A stretch of 64,000 bases of DNA from Pseudomonadota bacterium (GCA_021798915.1 JAJZBM010000003.1:147706-211705); one strand, 5' to 3'. Counted from the first letter of the stretch, positions 40,756 through 50,466 are shown. Numbers and translations are program-made. Notes: generated by a model from the letters alone, not told the origin.

Positions 40756-41643
40756 TCAGGCGGTGCAGAGTGCGGCGACGACCCGGGCGAGGCTTTCCCG
40801 CCAGGGCGGCAGCGCAAGACCGAAATGGCGCCGGAGCTTCTCGCAATCGAGCCGGGAATCTTCCGGCCTTCGCGCCCGCGTCGGCCAGTCGCTGGTCGCG
40901 ATCGCGGCGATCGGCGGGGTCGGCACACCAAACCGCGCCGCTTCGGCGAAAATCGCCTGCGCGAATGCGTGCCAGCTCGCCTCCCCGCTCCCCGCCGCGT
41001 GATAAAGGCCCCAATCCTCGTCTCGCAGGCCAGCATCGATGCGCGCCACGAGGTCGAGGATCAGGGACGCCAGATCCTCGGCCGCGGTCGGCGCGCCGCG
41101 CTGATCGGCGACCACCCGGAGATCACGCCCGGCAGCGGCGGCGGCGAGCATGGTGCGGACGAAATTCCGCCCGCGCGCCGAATAGACCCAGGCGGTGCGC
41201 AAAATCAGCGCCCGCGCCCCGCTCGCCAGAACCGCCGCCTCGCCGGCGAGCTTGCTCGCGCCATAGACCCCGGTGGGCGCGGTGGCATCGGTCTCGACAT
41301 AGGGGGCACCCTTGCCGCCATCGAACACGTAATCGGTGGAAACATGAATCAGCGGCACATCGGCGGCGGCGGCGAGGGCGGCGAGGCGCGCCGGGCCGTC
41401 GCGATTGGCACGAAAAGCCGCCGCCGCGTCGTCCTCGGCGGCATCGACCGCGGTATAGGCGGCGGCGTTGATGACCAGACGCGGGCGGATTCGGGTGAAA
41501 ACCGCATCGATGCTCTCCGGCCGGTCGAAATCGCAATCCGGCCGCCCCACCCTGTGCGCCGCGAGCCCGCGCGCGGCGGCAAGTTCACCGAGCGCCGATG
41601 CCAATTGGCCAGCACCGCCGATGATCAGGAGCGGCGCCGTCAT
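40756..41643 (-). CDS. rfbD: dTDP-4-dehydrorhamnose reductase
   Basis: 295 residues from ATG 41643, which overlaps the rfbC stop as ATGA. It reduces dTDP-4-keto-L-rhamnose with NADPH to dTDP-L-rhamnose. Start LLIIGGAGQLASALG (NADP-binding), VINAAAYTAVDAAEDD, HVSTDYVFDGGKGAPY, the catalytic YGASKLAGE and RTAWVYSARGRNFV. Its order rfbB-rfbA-rfbC-rfbD and the following GT2 gene point to surface rhamnan or O-antigen. Confidence 0.95.
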   Translation of the reverse strand: MTAPLLIIGGAGQLASALGELAAARGLAAHRVGRPDCDFDRPESIDAVFTRIRPRLVINAAAYTAVDAAEDDAAAAFRANRDGPARLAALAAAADVPLIHVSTDYVFDGGKGAPYVETDATAPTGVYGASKLAGEAAVLASGARALILRTAWVYSARGRNFVRTMLAAAAAGRDLRVVADQRGAPTAAEDLASLILDLVARIDAGLRDEDWGLYHAAGSGEASWHAFAQAIFAEAARFGVPTPPIAAIATSDWPTRARRPEDSRLDCEKLRRHFGLALPPWRESLARVVAALCTA

Positions 41644-42203
41644 CCGCCGCCCCCGAACCACGGCCCGGCCGCGGCGAGCGGCGGCAGAACCCGGTCCTTG
41701 TCGGAGAGCACCACCGCCTCCGCCGGCGCCGGCCAGGGGATGGCGAGCGCCGGGTCGTTCCAGATCACCCCGCGCTCGGCGGCGCGGTCATAGGGGGCGG
41801 TGACTTTGTAGATCACCTCGGTATCGGGTTCCAACGTGCAGAACCCATGCAGGAACCCGCCCGGGATCCAAAGCTGGCCCCAGTTATCGGCGCTCAGGAC
41901 GGCGCTGACATGGCGGCCATAGGTCGGCGAGCCGACCCGGAGATCGACCGCGACATCGAAAATCGCCCCGCGCACGCAACGCACCAGCTTGCCCTGAACC
42001 GCGGGCGCGATCTGGCAATGGAGACCACGGATGGTAAAGCGCGCGGCGGAAAAACTATGATTGTCCTGGATGAATTCGCCGGCGATCCCGGCCTCCCGCC
42101 AGCGCGCGGCATTGAAGGTCTCGGAGAAAAACCCGCGCGCATCGCCGAAACGCGGCGGCGTCAGCAAAATCACCTCCGGGATGGCGAGGTGTTCGATTTT
42201 CAT
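41640..42203 (-). CDS. rfbC: dTDP-4-dehydrorhamnose 3,5-epimerase
   Basis: 187 residues. Cupin-fold epimerase of the rhamnose pathway. Seen: RFGDARGFFSETFN, FIQDNHSFS, the catalytic His in IRGLHCQ, FDVAVDLRVGSPTYG, LWIPGGFLHGFCTL and the Tyr in VIYKVTAPYD. It ends with the overlap into rfbD and is separated from rfbA by 159 bp holding a T-rich hairpin repeat. Confidence 0.95.
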   Translation of the reverse strand: MKIEHLAIPEVILLTPPRFGDARGFFSETFNAARWREAGIAGEFIQDNHSFSAARFTIRGLHCQIAPAVQGKLVRCVRGAIFDVAVDLRVGSPTYGRHVSAVLSADNWGQLWIPGGFLHGFCTLEPDTEVIYKVTAPYDRAAERGVIWNDPALAIPWPAPAEAVVLSDKDRVLPPLAAAGPWFGGGG

Positions 42204-42225
42204 CAGGCAAGTCCAAGAAAGATAT

Positions 42226-42344
42226 CTTCTTTTTCTGAAGAAAAAGAAGCAAAAAGACTTTTTTCCTGATTTCTCGGGGTGGCGATGCCAATGGCACTGC
42301 CCAAAAGATAAAAAGTTTTTTGGTTCTTTTTTTCAAAAAAGAAC
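42226..42344. repeat. T-rich dispersed hairpin repeat, copy B
   Basis: The same outer blocks as copy A: a 10-bp stem with TGAA loop at 42226-42249 and a 10-bp T/A stem at 42323-42344 with loop TC. The centre differs in letters but again has an imperfect stem (GGCGATGCC/GGCACTGCC). It lies between rfbA and rfbC and could cut or lower transcription inside the operon. Confidence 0.7.
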
Positions 42345-42362
42345 ATTTTGACTTCCCTTCCT

Positions 42363-43238
42363 CTAGGCATGCTGCCCGTCGGCGAGTTCGGCGAGCACCT
42401 GGCCGAGTTCGGTCTTGCCAAGGCTTCTCGCATGCGCCCGCAGATGCTCGGCGTCGATATGGCCGAGCCGGAAGGCGACTTCCTCGGGGCAGCCGACCAG
42501 CATCCCCTGGCGCGACTGGATGGTCTGGACGAAGGTCGCGGCCTGGAGGAGGCTATCGGGCGTTCCAGCGTCGAGCCAGGCGCAGCCGCGCCCCAACCGC
42601 TCGACATGCAGCGTGCCATCCTCCAGATAAAGCCGGTTGAGATCGGTGATCTCCAACTCGCCGCGCGCCGAGGGGCGGATGCGGGCGGCGAGTTCGCTCA
42701 CCCGCCGGTCGTAGAAATAGAGCCCGGTCACCGCCCAGTCGGAGGCGGGCGCGGCTGGTTTTTCGACGATATCGACGGCCCGGCCCTCGGCATCGAAGCT
42801 GACGACGCCATAGCGCTCGGGATCGCGCACCCGGTAGGCGAAGACCGTGGCCCCCTGGTCGCGCCCGCTCGCCCGGCGGAGCAGGGCGGAGAGGTGATCG
42901 GCGAAAATCAGATTATCACCGAGGGCGAGCGCACAGGCATCACCGGCGAGCCAATCGCGGCCGATGAGAAACGCCTGCGCGATCCCTTCCGGGCGCGGCT
43001 GCTCGGCATAAGCGATGCGGATGCCGAGACGCGCGCCATCGCCGAGCAGACGGCGGAACTGCGGCAGATCGGCCGGCGTCGAGATCACCAGGATATCGCG
43101 GATACCGGCCAGCATCAGGGTCGAAAGCGGGTAATAGATCATCGGCTTGTCATAGACCGGCAGCAATTGCTTGGACGCCGCCAGCGTCATCGGCGAAAGC
43201 CGGGTGCCCGAGCCGCCGGCGAGCAGAATTCCCTTCAT
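42363..43238 (-). CDS. rfbA: Glucose-1-phosphate thymidylyltransferase
   Basis: 291 residues from ATG 43238 with GGAGGG upstream; overlaps the rfbB stop as ATGA. It makes dTDP-glucose from dTTP and glucose-1-phosphate. Seen: [24 protein letters not shown] (first 20 residues, nucleotide loop), [48 protein letters not shown] and [13 protein letters not shown]. First committed step of rhamnose synthesis. Confidence 0.93.
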   Translation of the reverse strand: MKGILLAGGSGTRLSPMTLAASKQLLPVYDKPMIYYPLSTLMLAGIRDILVISTPADLPQFRRLLGDGARLGIRIAYAEQPRPEGIAQAFLIGRDWLAGDACALALGDNLIFADHLSALLRRASGRDQGATVFAYRVRDPERYGVVSFDAEGRAVDIVEKPAAPASDWAVTGLYFYDRRVSELAARIRPSARGELEITDLNRLYLEDGTLHVERLGRGCAWLDAGTPDSLLQAATFVQTIQSRQGMLVGCPEEVAFRLGHIDAEHLRAHARSLGKTELGQVLAELADGQHA

Positions 43239-44305
43239 GCCGTCTTCCCTCCTGCGGCAACGCCGAGCCGCTCGCCGCCATAGCGACGCGCCTGGATTTC
43301 CGTCCACCAGGGACGATGATCGAGATACCATTGCACGGTGCGGCGGAGCCCGGCCGTGAAATCATGCCGCGCCCGCCAGCCGAGCGCCGCCTCGGCGCGG
43401 GCGGGATCGATCTCATAGCGGAAATCATGGCCCGGGCGGTCGGCGACGAAGGTGATCAGGCGCGCATGCGGCCCGGCCGGATCGGGCGCCACTTCATCGA
43501 GCACCGCGCAGATCGCCCGCACCACGTCGAGATTGCTGCGCGGCTGGCGGGCGCCGATGGCATAGGTCGCGCCCGGCGCGCCGCGTTCGAGAACGGCGAG
43601 CAGCGCCTCGGCGTGATCCTCGACATAGAGCCAGTCGCGGGTGTTCGAGCCATCGCCATAGACCGGAAGTGCCTTGCCGGCGAGCGCGTTCAGCGTCACC
43701 AGCGGGATGAGCTTTTCGGGAAACTGCCAGGGGCCGTAATTATTGGTGGTGTTGCTGACCAGCGTGGGCAGGCCATAGGTGTGAAACCAGGCCCGCACGA
43801 GGTGATCGGATGCCGCCTTGGAGGCCGAATAGGGGCTCCTCGGGTCATAGGGCGTGGTCTCGGTGAATGGCGGATCGGCGGCGCCGAGGGCACCGAACAC
43901 CTCGTCGGTGGAGACGTGGTGGAAGCGAAACTGCGCCTTGGCCGCGGCCGGAAGGGTGGCCCAATACTCCCGCGCCGCTTCCAGGAGCACGAAACTGCCG
44001 GTGACATTGGTTGCGATGAACGCCGCCGGCCCGTCGATCGAGCGGTCGACATGGCTTTCGGCGGCGAGATGCATGACCGCGTCCGGCCGGTGGGTCGCGA
44101 ACGCCGCCCGCATCGCCGCGGCATCGGTGATATCGGCGCGGATCAAATGGTGGCGGGGGTCGGCCAGCGCCCCTTCCAGCGCGTCTTCCGAGGCGGCATA
44201 GGTCATTTTGTCGACCGTCACGATCTCGTGCCCGGTGGTGGCGAGGGCGTGACGCACCACCGCCGAGCCGATGAAGCCGCATCCCCCGGTCAGCAGAATC
44301 CGCAT
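43235..44305 (-). CDS. rfbB: dTDP-glucose 4,6-dehydratase
   Basis: 356 residues. Extended SDR: NAD-binding [41 protein letters not shown] with the catalytic Asp-Glu, and Tyr-x3-Lys in [31 protein letters not shown] follows. It converts dTDP-glucose to the 4-keto-6-deoxy sugar. First gene of the rhamnose set, 80 bp after fabI. Confidence 0.95.
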   Translation of the reverse strand: MRILLTGGCGFIGSAVVRHALATTGHEIVTVDKMTYAASEDALEGALADPRHHLIRADITDAAAMRAAFATHRPDAVMHLAAESHVDRSIDGPAAFIATNVTGSFVLLEAAREYWATLPAAAKAQFRFHHVSTDEVFGALGAADPPFTETTPYDPRSPYSASKAASDHLVRAWFHTYGLPTLVSNTTNNYGPWQFPEKLIPLVTLNALAGKALPVYGDGSNTRDWLYVEDHAEALLAVLERGAPGATYAIGARQPRSNLDVVRAICAVLDEVAPDPAGPHARLITFVADRPGHDFRYEIDPARAEAALGWRARHDFTAGLRRTVQWYLDHRPWWTEIQARRYGGERLGVAAGGKTA

Positions 44306-44385
44306 GTTCCCCTTGCCCGCTCGCCCGTGACCGCTCCCCGATTAACGACTTTACCGCAAGAGGTCCACCGGCAAAGGCGGGCGAT

Positions 44386-45168
44386 TCAGCGCAGAATCAT
44401 GCCCTCGATATGCATCCCGGCATCGACATAGACCACCTCGCCGGTGACCCCGCCGCCGTAATCGCTGATCAGCGCGAGCGCCATGCGGCCGACATCATCG
44501 GGCGCGATCAGGCGGTGGAGGGGTGCCGCCTTGGCGCTCTCGTCGAGCAGATCGTCGAAATGAGCGATACCGGAAGCGGCGCGGGTCTTCACCGCCCCGG
44601 CGGAAATGGCGTTGACGCGAATGCGCCGCGCGCCCAGTTCATGCGCGAGATAGCGCACCGAGGCCTCGAGCGCCGCCTTCACCGGCCCCATGACGTTGTA
44701 ATGATCGACCACCTTCTCGGCGCCGTAATAACTGAGCGTGATCAGGCTGCCGCCTTGGTCCATCAGGGGCTCGGCGAGATGGGCCATGCGGATCAGGGAG
44801 TGGCAGGAAATCAGCATCGCCTGGGCGAACCCCTCGGCCGAGCAATCCGTCAACCGGCCCTGCAAATCCGCTTTCGGGGCGAAGGCGATGGCGTGGAACA
44901 GAAAATCGAGCCGCCCCCATTGCGCCCGGATGGCGTCGAAAACGGCCTCGACCTGGCCCGGCACGGCGACATCGCAGGGAAGAAAGATCGGCGCCCCGAG
45001 ATCGCCCGCCAGCGGCGCAACGAACGGCTTGGCTTTGTCGTTGAGATAGGTGATGGCGAGATCGGCGCCGGCGCCCCGCAGCCGGCGCGCCGCCGCATAG
45101 GCGAGGCTGTGCTCGTTCGCGATCCCGGCGATCAGGCCCTTGCGGCCGTTGAGATCAAAAGCTTCCAC
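44386..45168 (-). CDS. fabI: Enoyl-[acyl-carrier-protein] reductase (NADH)
   Basis: 260 residues. It reduces the trans-2 double bond in fatty acid elongation and is the target of triclosan-like drugs. FabI traits: GRKGLIAGIANEHSLAYAAA at the start, AFAPKADLQGRLTD, the active-site Tyr and Lys in YNVMGPVKAALEA, VRYLAHELG and VNAISAGAVKTRAASGI. The end GGVTGEVVYVDAGMHI is usual. Between ccmI and rfbB, its own transcription unit or read from ccm. Confidence 0.94.
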   Translation of the reverse strand: MEAFDLNGRKGLIAGIANEHSLAYAAARRLRGAGADLAITYLNDKAKPFVAPLAGDLGAPIFLPCDVAVPGQVEAVFDAIRAQWGRLDFLFHAIAFAPKADLQGRLTDCSAEGFAQAMLISCHSLIRMAHLAEPLMDQGGSLITLSYYGAEKVVDHYNVMGPVKAALEASVRYLAHELGARRIRVNAISAGAVKTRAASGIAHFDDLLDESAKAAPLHRLIAPDDVGRMALALISDYGGGVTGEVVYVDAGMHIEGMILR

Positions 45169-45249
45169 CCGGTTTCTCCGCTCTCCATGGACCGTAATGA
45201 AACCATGCCCGGCCGCGCCGCGCCTTGATCTGCCTCAGGCCGCCCCCCT

Positions 45250-45954
45250 TCAGGGATTGGCGAGACTCAGCCTTTGGCGCACCATCTCGCGCCAAGGAGC
45301 ATCGGCGGGCGCGGCGGCGAGGGCCTGGCGAAAGAGAGCAGCGGCTTCCGGCGTCACGCGGCCGGCGGTCTCGCTCATCGCCTCCGCGGTCTCGGCGGCG
45401 AGCGTCGGGTCGAAGCCGGCGGCGAGCGCCCGCTGCCAAGCGTCGGCGGCGGCGGCCGGGTTGCCACGGGCTTTCTCCGCGTCACCGAGAAGAATGAAGC
45501 CCTGGCGCGCCCGGGGTGAGGCCGGGTCCATGCTGGCGAGCTGGGCGCGCAGCGCCGCGATCAGCGTCTCCTCCTTGGCCGCTGCGGCGAGCCGCGGGGC
45601 GAGCGGGGCCGCCGGCAGAAACGGCGTGCCACCCGGCCAGTAGAGGGCGAGCGCGGCGAGTGGGATCAAGGCGAGGGTGATCAGCAGCGGGCGACGGCGG
45701 GCGCGTTCGGCGCTGCTCTCATGCTCGGCGGCGGCGGCAAGCAAACGCCGCTGCACCTCGATTTCGGCGGCGGCATGGTCCTCGGCGCCGATCCGTCCCT
45801 CGGCGTGCTCGCGCGCGAGTTCGGCGAGCTGGGCGCGATAGAGCGCGAGCGCCGCCTCGCGCCGGCCGCGGATCTGATACTGCCGGCGGCGCAGCACGAT
45901 GACGAGCGGCAGCAGACACACCAGAGTGGCGAGCGCAAACAAAAGCCAGATCAC
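45250..45954 (-). CDS. ccmI: Cytochrome c biogenesis protein CcmI
   Basis: 234 residues. Membrane helix 1 at residues 2-19 (WLLFALATLVCLLPLVIVL), a cytosolic leucine-zipper-like part (AQLAELAREHAEGRIG), helix 2 about 92-108, then a periplasmic TPR-type domain (GFILLGDAEKARGN, AADAWQRALAAGFD). It holds apo-cytochrome c for haem attachment by CcmF/CcmH. GTG start at 45954 overlaps the ccmH stop as GTGA. Last gene of the ccm operon. Confidence 0.88.
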   Translation of the reverse strand: MIWLLFALATLVCLLPLVIVLRRRQYQIRGRREAALALYRAQLAELAREHAEGRIGAEDHAAAEIEVQRRLLAAAAEHESSAERARRRPLLITLALIPLAALALYWPGGTPFLPAAPLAPRLAAAAKEETLIAALRAQLASMDPASPRARQGFILLGDAEKARGNPAAAADAWQRALAAGFDPTLAAETAEAMSETAGRVTPEAAALFRQALAAAPADAPWREMVRQRLSLANP

Positions 45955-46418
45955 GATTTCAACAGATCCTTGAGCTTGCGCTGTTCAGCCACGGAAAGCG
46001 GCGCCGGGGCGGGACGCTTCTGGCGCGAGGCGAAAGCGACGATCACCCCACCCCCGACCAGCGCCAGCGCCGGCGAGGCCCAGAGCAGCCAGGTCAGCGG
46101 CTCGAAAGGCGGGCGCAGGCGCACGAAATCGCCATAGCGCGCCACCATCCAGGCGATGATCTCCTTGTTGCTCTCCCCGGCGGCGACATGCTGGCGGACG
46201 ATATGGCGGAGATCGCGGGCGAGATCGGCCCCGCTATCCTCGATGCTCTCGTTCTGACAGACGAGACAGCGCAATTGCCGCCCGATCGCCTCCGCCCGCG
46301 CCTCCTGCTTGGGATCGGGCAGCATCTCGGCGGGGTCACTGATCGCCAATGCCGCGACCAGCGGCGCCGAGGCCAGCGGGAGAGCGAGCAAAGCCAGCAA
46401 GATCAGCCGCCGGATCAT
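45951..46418 (-). CDS. ccmH: Cytochrome c-type biogenesis protein CcmH
   Basis: 155 residues from ATG 46418. Signal/anchor LILLALLALPLASAP, then the redox motif LRCLVCQNESIEDS with Cys51 and Cys54, AWMVARYGDFVRLRPP and a C-terminal helix (LLWASPALALVGGGVIVAF). It reduces the CXXCH cysteines of apo-cytochrome c. ATGA overlap with ccmG upstream and GTGA with ccmI. Confidence 0.94.
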   Translation of the reverse strand: MIRRLILLALLALPLASAPLVAALAISDPAEMLPDPKQEARAEAIGRQLRCLVCQNESIEDSGADLARDLRHIVRQHVAAGESNKEIIAWMVARYGDFVRLRPPFEPLTWLLWASPALALVGGGVIVAFASRQKRPAPAPLSVAEQRKLKDLLKS

Positions 46419-47008
46419 GCGTGGGCCCGAAGCAGGGGGGAAACCTCGTCCCGCACCGTCTCGGGCGCGAGCGGCCCCGCCCAATGGCCGCGGATGATCC
46501 CGGCGCGATCGATCAGAAAGGTCTCGGGCACGCCGTAAAGCCCCCAATCGATCGACACCCGGCCGTTTTCGTCGCGCGCGAGACGGGCATAGGGGTCGCC
46601 ATCCTCGCCCAGAAGCTTCGCCGCATCCGCCGCCTGATCCTTATAGGCGATGCCCCAGATCGCGACCCCGGCGCCGGCCATCGCCATCAGTTGCGGATGC
46701 TCGATCCGGCAGGGAACGCACCAGGAGGCGAAGAAATTGACCAAAATCGGCCGCCCGGTGGCGTGCAGCGCGGCGCGGAGATCGGCGCTGCCGAAGCCGG
46801 TGGTTGCGGGGTCTTGCGCGGGCAGCGGCGCGAAATCCGGAATGGCTTGGCCGACCAGCGGGTTATCGACTGCATGGGGATCGTAATGGCCGGCTTCCAT
46901 GCGCCGCAGCAGGGCATAGAACCCGGCCCCGGCGGCGGCGGCGGCAACCAGCGGAATGCCGAGCAGAGCCCGGCGGGAGAGCCCCCTTGCCGGCGCCGCG
47001 TCACTCAT
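46415..47008 (-). CDS. ccmG: Thiol:disulfide interchange protein CcmG/DsbE
   Basis: 197 residues. N-terminal membrane anchor (LLGIPLVAAAAAGAGFYALL) and a periplasmic thioredoxin fold with ASWCVPCRIEHP (Cys97, Cys100), the acidic family loop VWGIAYKDQAADAAKLL and the cis-proline GVPETFLID. It keeps cysteines reduced in cytochrome c maturation. ATGA overlaps at both ends (ccmF, ccmH). Confidence 0.95.
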   Translation of the reverse strand: MSDAAPARGLSRRALLGIPLVAAAAAGAGFYALLRRMEAGHYDPHAVDNPLVGQAIPDFAPLPAQDPATTGFGSADLRAALHATGRPILVNFFASWCVPCRIEHPQLMAMAGAGVAIWGIAYKDQAADAAKLLGEDGDPYARLARDENGRVSIDWGLYGVPETFLIDRAGIIRGHWAGPLAPETVRDEVSPLLRAHA

Positions 47009-48966
47009 GCGGTGACCACCGGGGCTGCGGCGCGGCGGAGCGGCGCCCCGATCCGCAAGCGGCGATCGGCGAGTGACAACCCGCCACCCGCCGCCATCAC
47101 CAGGGCGCCGAGCCAGATCCAGGGGGCGAGATAATTGACATGGAGACGCAGCACCGCCTTGCCGTCACGCTCCTCCCCGAGCACGGCGTAGAGATCGCGG
47201 AAAAGATTGGTACGGATCGCGGTCTCGGTGGTGGTGGTGCGCTGCAACGGGTAGCTCCGCCGGCCTGGGCTCATCACCGCGATCACGCGGCCATCATGCG
47301 TCACACGGATATCGGCGAGGCGGGCGCTGTAATTCGGCCCCGGCGCATCGTGGAGATCTTCGAGTGTCCAGTGATAGCCGCCGAGATCGACCGTCTCGCC
47401 CACCGTGACGGCGACGATGCGATGCTCGGCGATCGCCATGCCGGCGATGCCGGCGACGGTGATCCCCATCCCGGCATGGGCGATCGCGCTGCCCCAGGCG
47501 GCGAGCGGAATACCGCCGAGCCGGGCGAGGCTGGTGGCTAGAGGCAGACGGAACAGGCCTATCCGCGCGATGATGTCGACGAAGGCGCCGAGGATCAGCC
47601 AGACGCTGGCGGCAAAGCCGAGGGCCGGGAAGAGTGCTGCGTGAAAGGTCGCGAACCCACCGGCCGCGAGCGCCGCGAGCGCCACCCACCAGAGCCGGAT
47701 CAGCGCCGGGGCGAGCGCCGCACGCTTCCAAGACAGCATCGGCCCGACCACCATGACGACGAAAAGCGGAATCGCGAGCGGCAGCACGGCGGCGTTGAAA
47801 AACGGCGCGCCGACGCTGATCTGCGCGCCGGCGAGCAATTGCGCGAACAACGGATAGGTGGTGCCGGTGAACACCACGGCGGCGATCGAACAGAGCAGGA
47901 TATTGTTCAGAACCAGCCCGCCTTCGCGCGAAAGCGGCGCGAAAATCCCGGTCGGCTGAAGGCGTGGCGCCCGCCAGGCGAACAGCACCAGCGCGGTGCC
48001 GATGACGAGCGCCAGCAGCACCAGGATGAACACCCCGCGCGCCGGATCATTGGCGAAGGCATGGACGGAGTTCAGAATCCCCGAGCGCACCAGGAAGGTG
48101 CCGCAGAGGCTCAAGGAAAACGTGCCGATGGCGAGCAGCACGGTCCAGATTTTCAGGGCGTCGCGCTTTTCGACCACGATCGCGGAGTGAACCAGGGCGG
48201 TGCCGGCGAGCCAGGGCAGGAGCGACGCGTTCTCCACCGGATCCCAGAACCAATACCCGCCCCAGCCGAGCACGTAATAGGACCACCACGAGCCGAGCGC
48301 GATCCCGCCGGTGAGGCACGCCCAGGCGGCCAGCGCCCAGGGCCGCACCCAGCGCCCCCAGGCGGCGTCCACCCGGCCTTCGATCAGGGCGGCGAGCGCG
48401 AAGGCGAAGGGGATCGAAAAACCGACATAGCCGGCATAAAGGATCGGCGGGTGAAAGGCGAGACCGGGATCCTCGAGCAGCGGGTTCATCCCCTGCCCCT
48501 CCCAGGGCGGCGGCCAGAGCCGCACGAAGGGGTTGCTGACGGTGAGCGAAAACAGCACGAAACCGGCCGAGGTCGCGCCGAGCACGCCGATCACCCGGGC
48601 CCGCACCGTGGCCGGCAAAGCGCGCCCGAACGCCCCGACCGCCGCGCCGCAAAGCGCCAGAATGAGGCACCAGAGCAGGATCGAGCCCTCATGGTCGCCC
48701 CAGATTCCGGTGATTTTATAGAGCAGCGGCTTCAGGCTCTGGCTGTTCTCGGCGATGTTGTAGACCGAGAAATCGGAGACCACGCTCGACCACAGCAGAG
48801 CACCGAAGGAGAGCGCGAGCGCCGCCAACTGGCCGAAAGCGAGCGAAGGCGCGCTGGCCATCAGCACCGCGTCCCGCCGCGCCGCGCCGATGAGCGGCAA
48901 AACCGCCTGCGCGGCGGCGATGACCACCGCCAGCGCCAGCGCGAAATGGCCGAGTTCGGGGATCAT
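47005..48966 (-). CDS. ccmF: Haem lyase CcmF
   Basis: 653 residues from ATG 48966. A large membrane protein with about 15 helices. The haem-handling WWD region is YWFWDPVENASLLPWLAGTAL; periplasmic haem-binding histidines lie in ALVHSAIV and elsewhere; RSGILNSVHAFANDP and GGLVLNNILLCSIAAVVF are typical. It ligates haem from CcmE to apo-cytochrome c with CcmH/I. It starts 10 bp after ccmE. Confidence 0.95.
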   Translation of the reverse strand: MIPELGHFALALAVVIAAAQAVLPLIGAARRDAVLMASAPSLAFGQLAALALSFGALLWSSVVSDFSVYNIAENSQSLKPLLYKITGIWGDHEGSILLWCLILALCGAAVGAFGRALPATVRARVIGVLGATSAGFVLFSLTVSNPFVRLWPPPWEGQGMNPLLEDPGLAFHPPILYAGYVGFSIPFAFALAALIEGRVDAAWGRWVRPWALAAWACLTGGIALGSWWSYYVLGWGGYWFWDPVENASLLPWLAGTALVHSAIVVEKRDALKIWTVLLAIGTFSLSLCGTFLVRSGILNSVHAFANDPARGVFILVLLALVIGTALVLFAWRAPRLQPTGIFAPLSREGGLVLNNILLCSIAAVVFTGTTYPLFAQLLAGAQISVGAPFFNAAVLPLAIPLFVVMVVGPMLSWKRAALAPALIRLWWVALAALAAGGFATFHAALFPALGFAASVWLILGAFVDIIARIGLFRLPLATSLARLGGIPLAAWGSAIAHAGMGITVAGIAGMAIAEHRIVAVTVGETVDLGGYHWTLEDLHDAPGPNYSARLADIRVTHDGRVIAVMSPGRRSYPLQRTTTTETAIRTNLFRDLYAVLGEERDGKAVLRLHVNYLAPWIWLGALVMAAGGGLSLADRRLRIGAPLRRAAAPVVTA

Positions 48967-48976
48967 GTCCGCCCTT

Positions 48977-49477
48977 TCATCCGCCGTTCCGGGTCGCCGG
49001 CAGGCTGTTCCAGGTCGCGGCCGGCGGCGGCGGGCCGGCATCGGGCTGCCATCGGCCGCTTTTCTTCAGCGCCTCGACCACGTCCTTGGGCATGTAGGTC
49101 TCATCATGCTTGGCAAGCACCTCGGAGGCGACGAAGCCGCCATCCGGCGCGAGGGTTCCGAGCGTCACCACCCCCTGGCCCTCGCGAAACAGATCGGGCA
49201 GCACGCCGATATAGGAGACGTTCACCGAACTCCGCCCATCCGTCACACGGAACCGCACCGCCGGCTGGCCGTCGATGGTCGCGTGCCGGATGCTGCCGGC
49301 GGCGACCAGGCCGCCGAGGCGCAGCGTCTCGCCGGCATGGCCGCGGCTCGCGAGATCGGAGGGGGTGACGAAGAACACCAGATTGTCGCGGAAAGCGAAC
49401 AAGGTCAGCGCCGCCGCCGAGCCGAGGCCGAGGCCGCAGGCGAGCAGGATGGCGAGCCGCCGATGCTTGCGCTTCAT
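48977..49477 (-). CDS. ccmE: Haem chaperone CcmE
   Basis: 166 residues. N-terminal membrane anchor (LAILLACGLGLGSAAALTL), OB-fold beta-barrel domain with LRLGGLVAAGSIRH and VSYIGVLPDLFREGQGVV. The covalent haem-binding His124 and Tyr128 are in KHDETYMP. It carries haem from CcmC to CcmF on the periplasmic side. ATGA overlap with ccmD. Confidence 0.96.
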   Translation of the reverse strand: MKRKHRRLAILLACGLGLGSAAALTLFAFRDNLVFFVTPSDLASRGHAGETLRLGGLVAAGSIRHATIDGQPAVRFRVTDGRSSVNVSYIGVLPDLFREGQGVVTLGTLAPDGGFVASEVLAKHDETYMPKDVVEALKKSGRWQPDAGPPPPAATWNSLPATRNGG

Positions 49478-49611
49478 CGCCGGCGCCCCCCTTCGAGCGC
49501 CAGAAGCCGTGCCCGCGCCCGCCGCAGCCGCAACCAGGCCTCACCCGCGAGCCATGCCGGGATCACCAGCGCAGAGACATAGGCGGGCACGATATAGGCG
49601 AGATGGGTCAT
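49474..49611 (-). CDS. ccmD: Haem exporter subunit CcmD
   Basis: 45 residues, a small protein with one membrane helix (YIVPAYVSALVIPAWLAG) and a basic cytosolic tail (RLRRARARLLAL). It helps release CcmE with haem from the CcmABC complex. Recognised by size, place and ATGA overlaps with both ccmC and ccmE. Confidence 0.88.
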   Translation of the reverse strand: MTHLAYIVPAYVSALVIPAWLAGEAWLRLRRARARLLALEGGRRR

Positions 49612-50375
49612 GTCCCCTCCGCGCGCGCAGCGAGGAGGGCGCGGATGCGCCGCTCCATCACCGCCGCCGAAAGCCGCGCCAGCACCAGCGCCGCGAAAAT
49701 GAACGACGCCCCGAGCGCCGTGAACAACAGCGGCCACAGCATGCCGACATACATGGTCGGCGCCCCGGTGAGCGTGATGCTCGCCGGTTGATGCAGTGTG
49801 TTCCACCAATCGACGCTGAATTTGATGATCGGCAGATTGACGACGCCGACCAGCGCCAGAATCGCGCCGGCGCGATAGCCGCGCTCGGGGGAATCGAAGG
49901 CGCGGGTCAGCGCGATATGGCCGAGATAGAGGAAAAACAGCACCAGAACCGAGGTCAGCCTTGCATCCCAGACCCAGAACGCCCCCCACATCGGCTTGCC
50001 CCAGAGACTGCCGGTGACGAGACAAATGGCGGTGAACCCGGCGCCCACCGGCGCGATCTCGACGGCGGCGAGATCGGCGAGCGGATGGCGCCAGACCAGC
50101 GCAACCGCGGAGGCGCAGGCGAGCGCCATGTAGCCGGCCGAGGCGAGCCAGGCGGCCGGCACATGGACATACATGATCCGCACCGCATCGCCCTGCTGCC
50201 AATCGGCCGGCGCGAAAAACAGGCCCCAGACGAGGCCGAGCGCGACCAGCACGAGGCCGATCGCGCTCACCCACGGCAGAGCCCGCCCGGCGAGGCGCAG
50301 AAAGCGCCCGGGATTGGCAAAGCGGTGCAGCCCGCGAGCCCCGCGCGGCGGGGCGGTCGGTGAGACAACCTCCAT
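49608..50375 (-). CDS. ccmC: Haem transporter subunit CcmC
   Basis: 255 residues from ATG 50375 (ATG 50387 would add four). Six membrane helices with the WWD haem motif WGAFWVWDARLTSVL and histidines in MYVHVPAAW and NTLHQPASITL. It loads haem onto CcmE. First gene of this ccm operon; the ABC subunits ccmA and ccmB, usually just upstream, are absent from the window, where a divergent yciI-like gene stands instead. Confidence 0.95.
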   Translation of the reverse strand: MEVVSPTAPPRGARGLHRFANPGRFLRLAGRALPWVSAIGLVLVALGLVWGLFFAPADWQQGDAVRIMYVHVPAAWLASAGYMALACASAVALVWRHPLADLAAVEIAPVGAGFTAICLVTGSLWGKPMWGAFWVWDARLTSVLVLFFLYLGHIALTRAFDSPERGYRAGAILALVGVVNLPIIKFSVDWWNTLHQPASITLTGAPTMYVGMLWPLLFTALGASFIFAALVLARLSAAVMERRIRALLAARAEGT

Positions 50376-50466
50376 GGCGCCCAGCATAGCCGCTCCGCCA
50401 CCGGGTTTGAAGCCGGGCGGCGTTGCCTCTATTCTCACCCTCAAATCACGCTCTCGGGAGATATCC

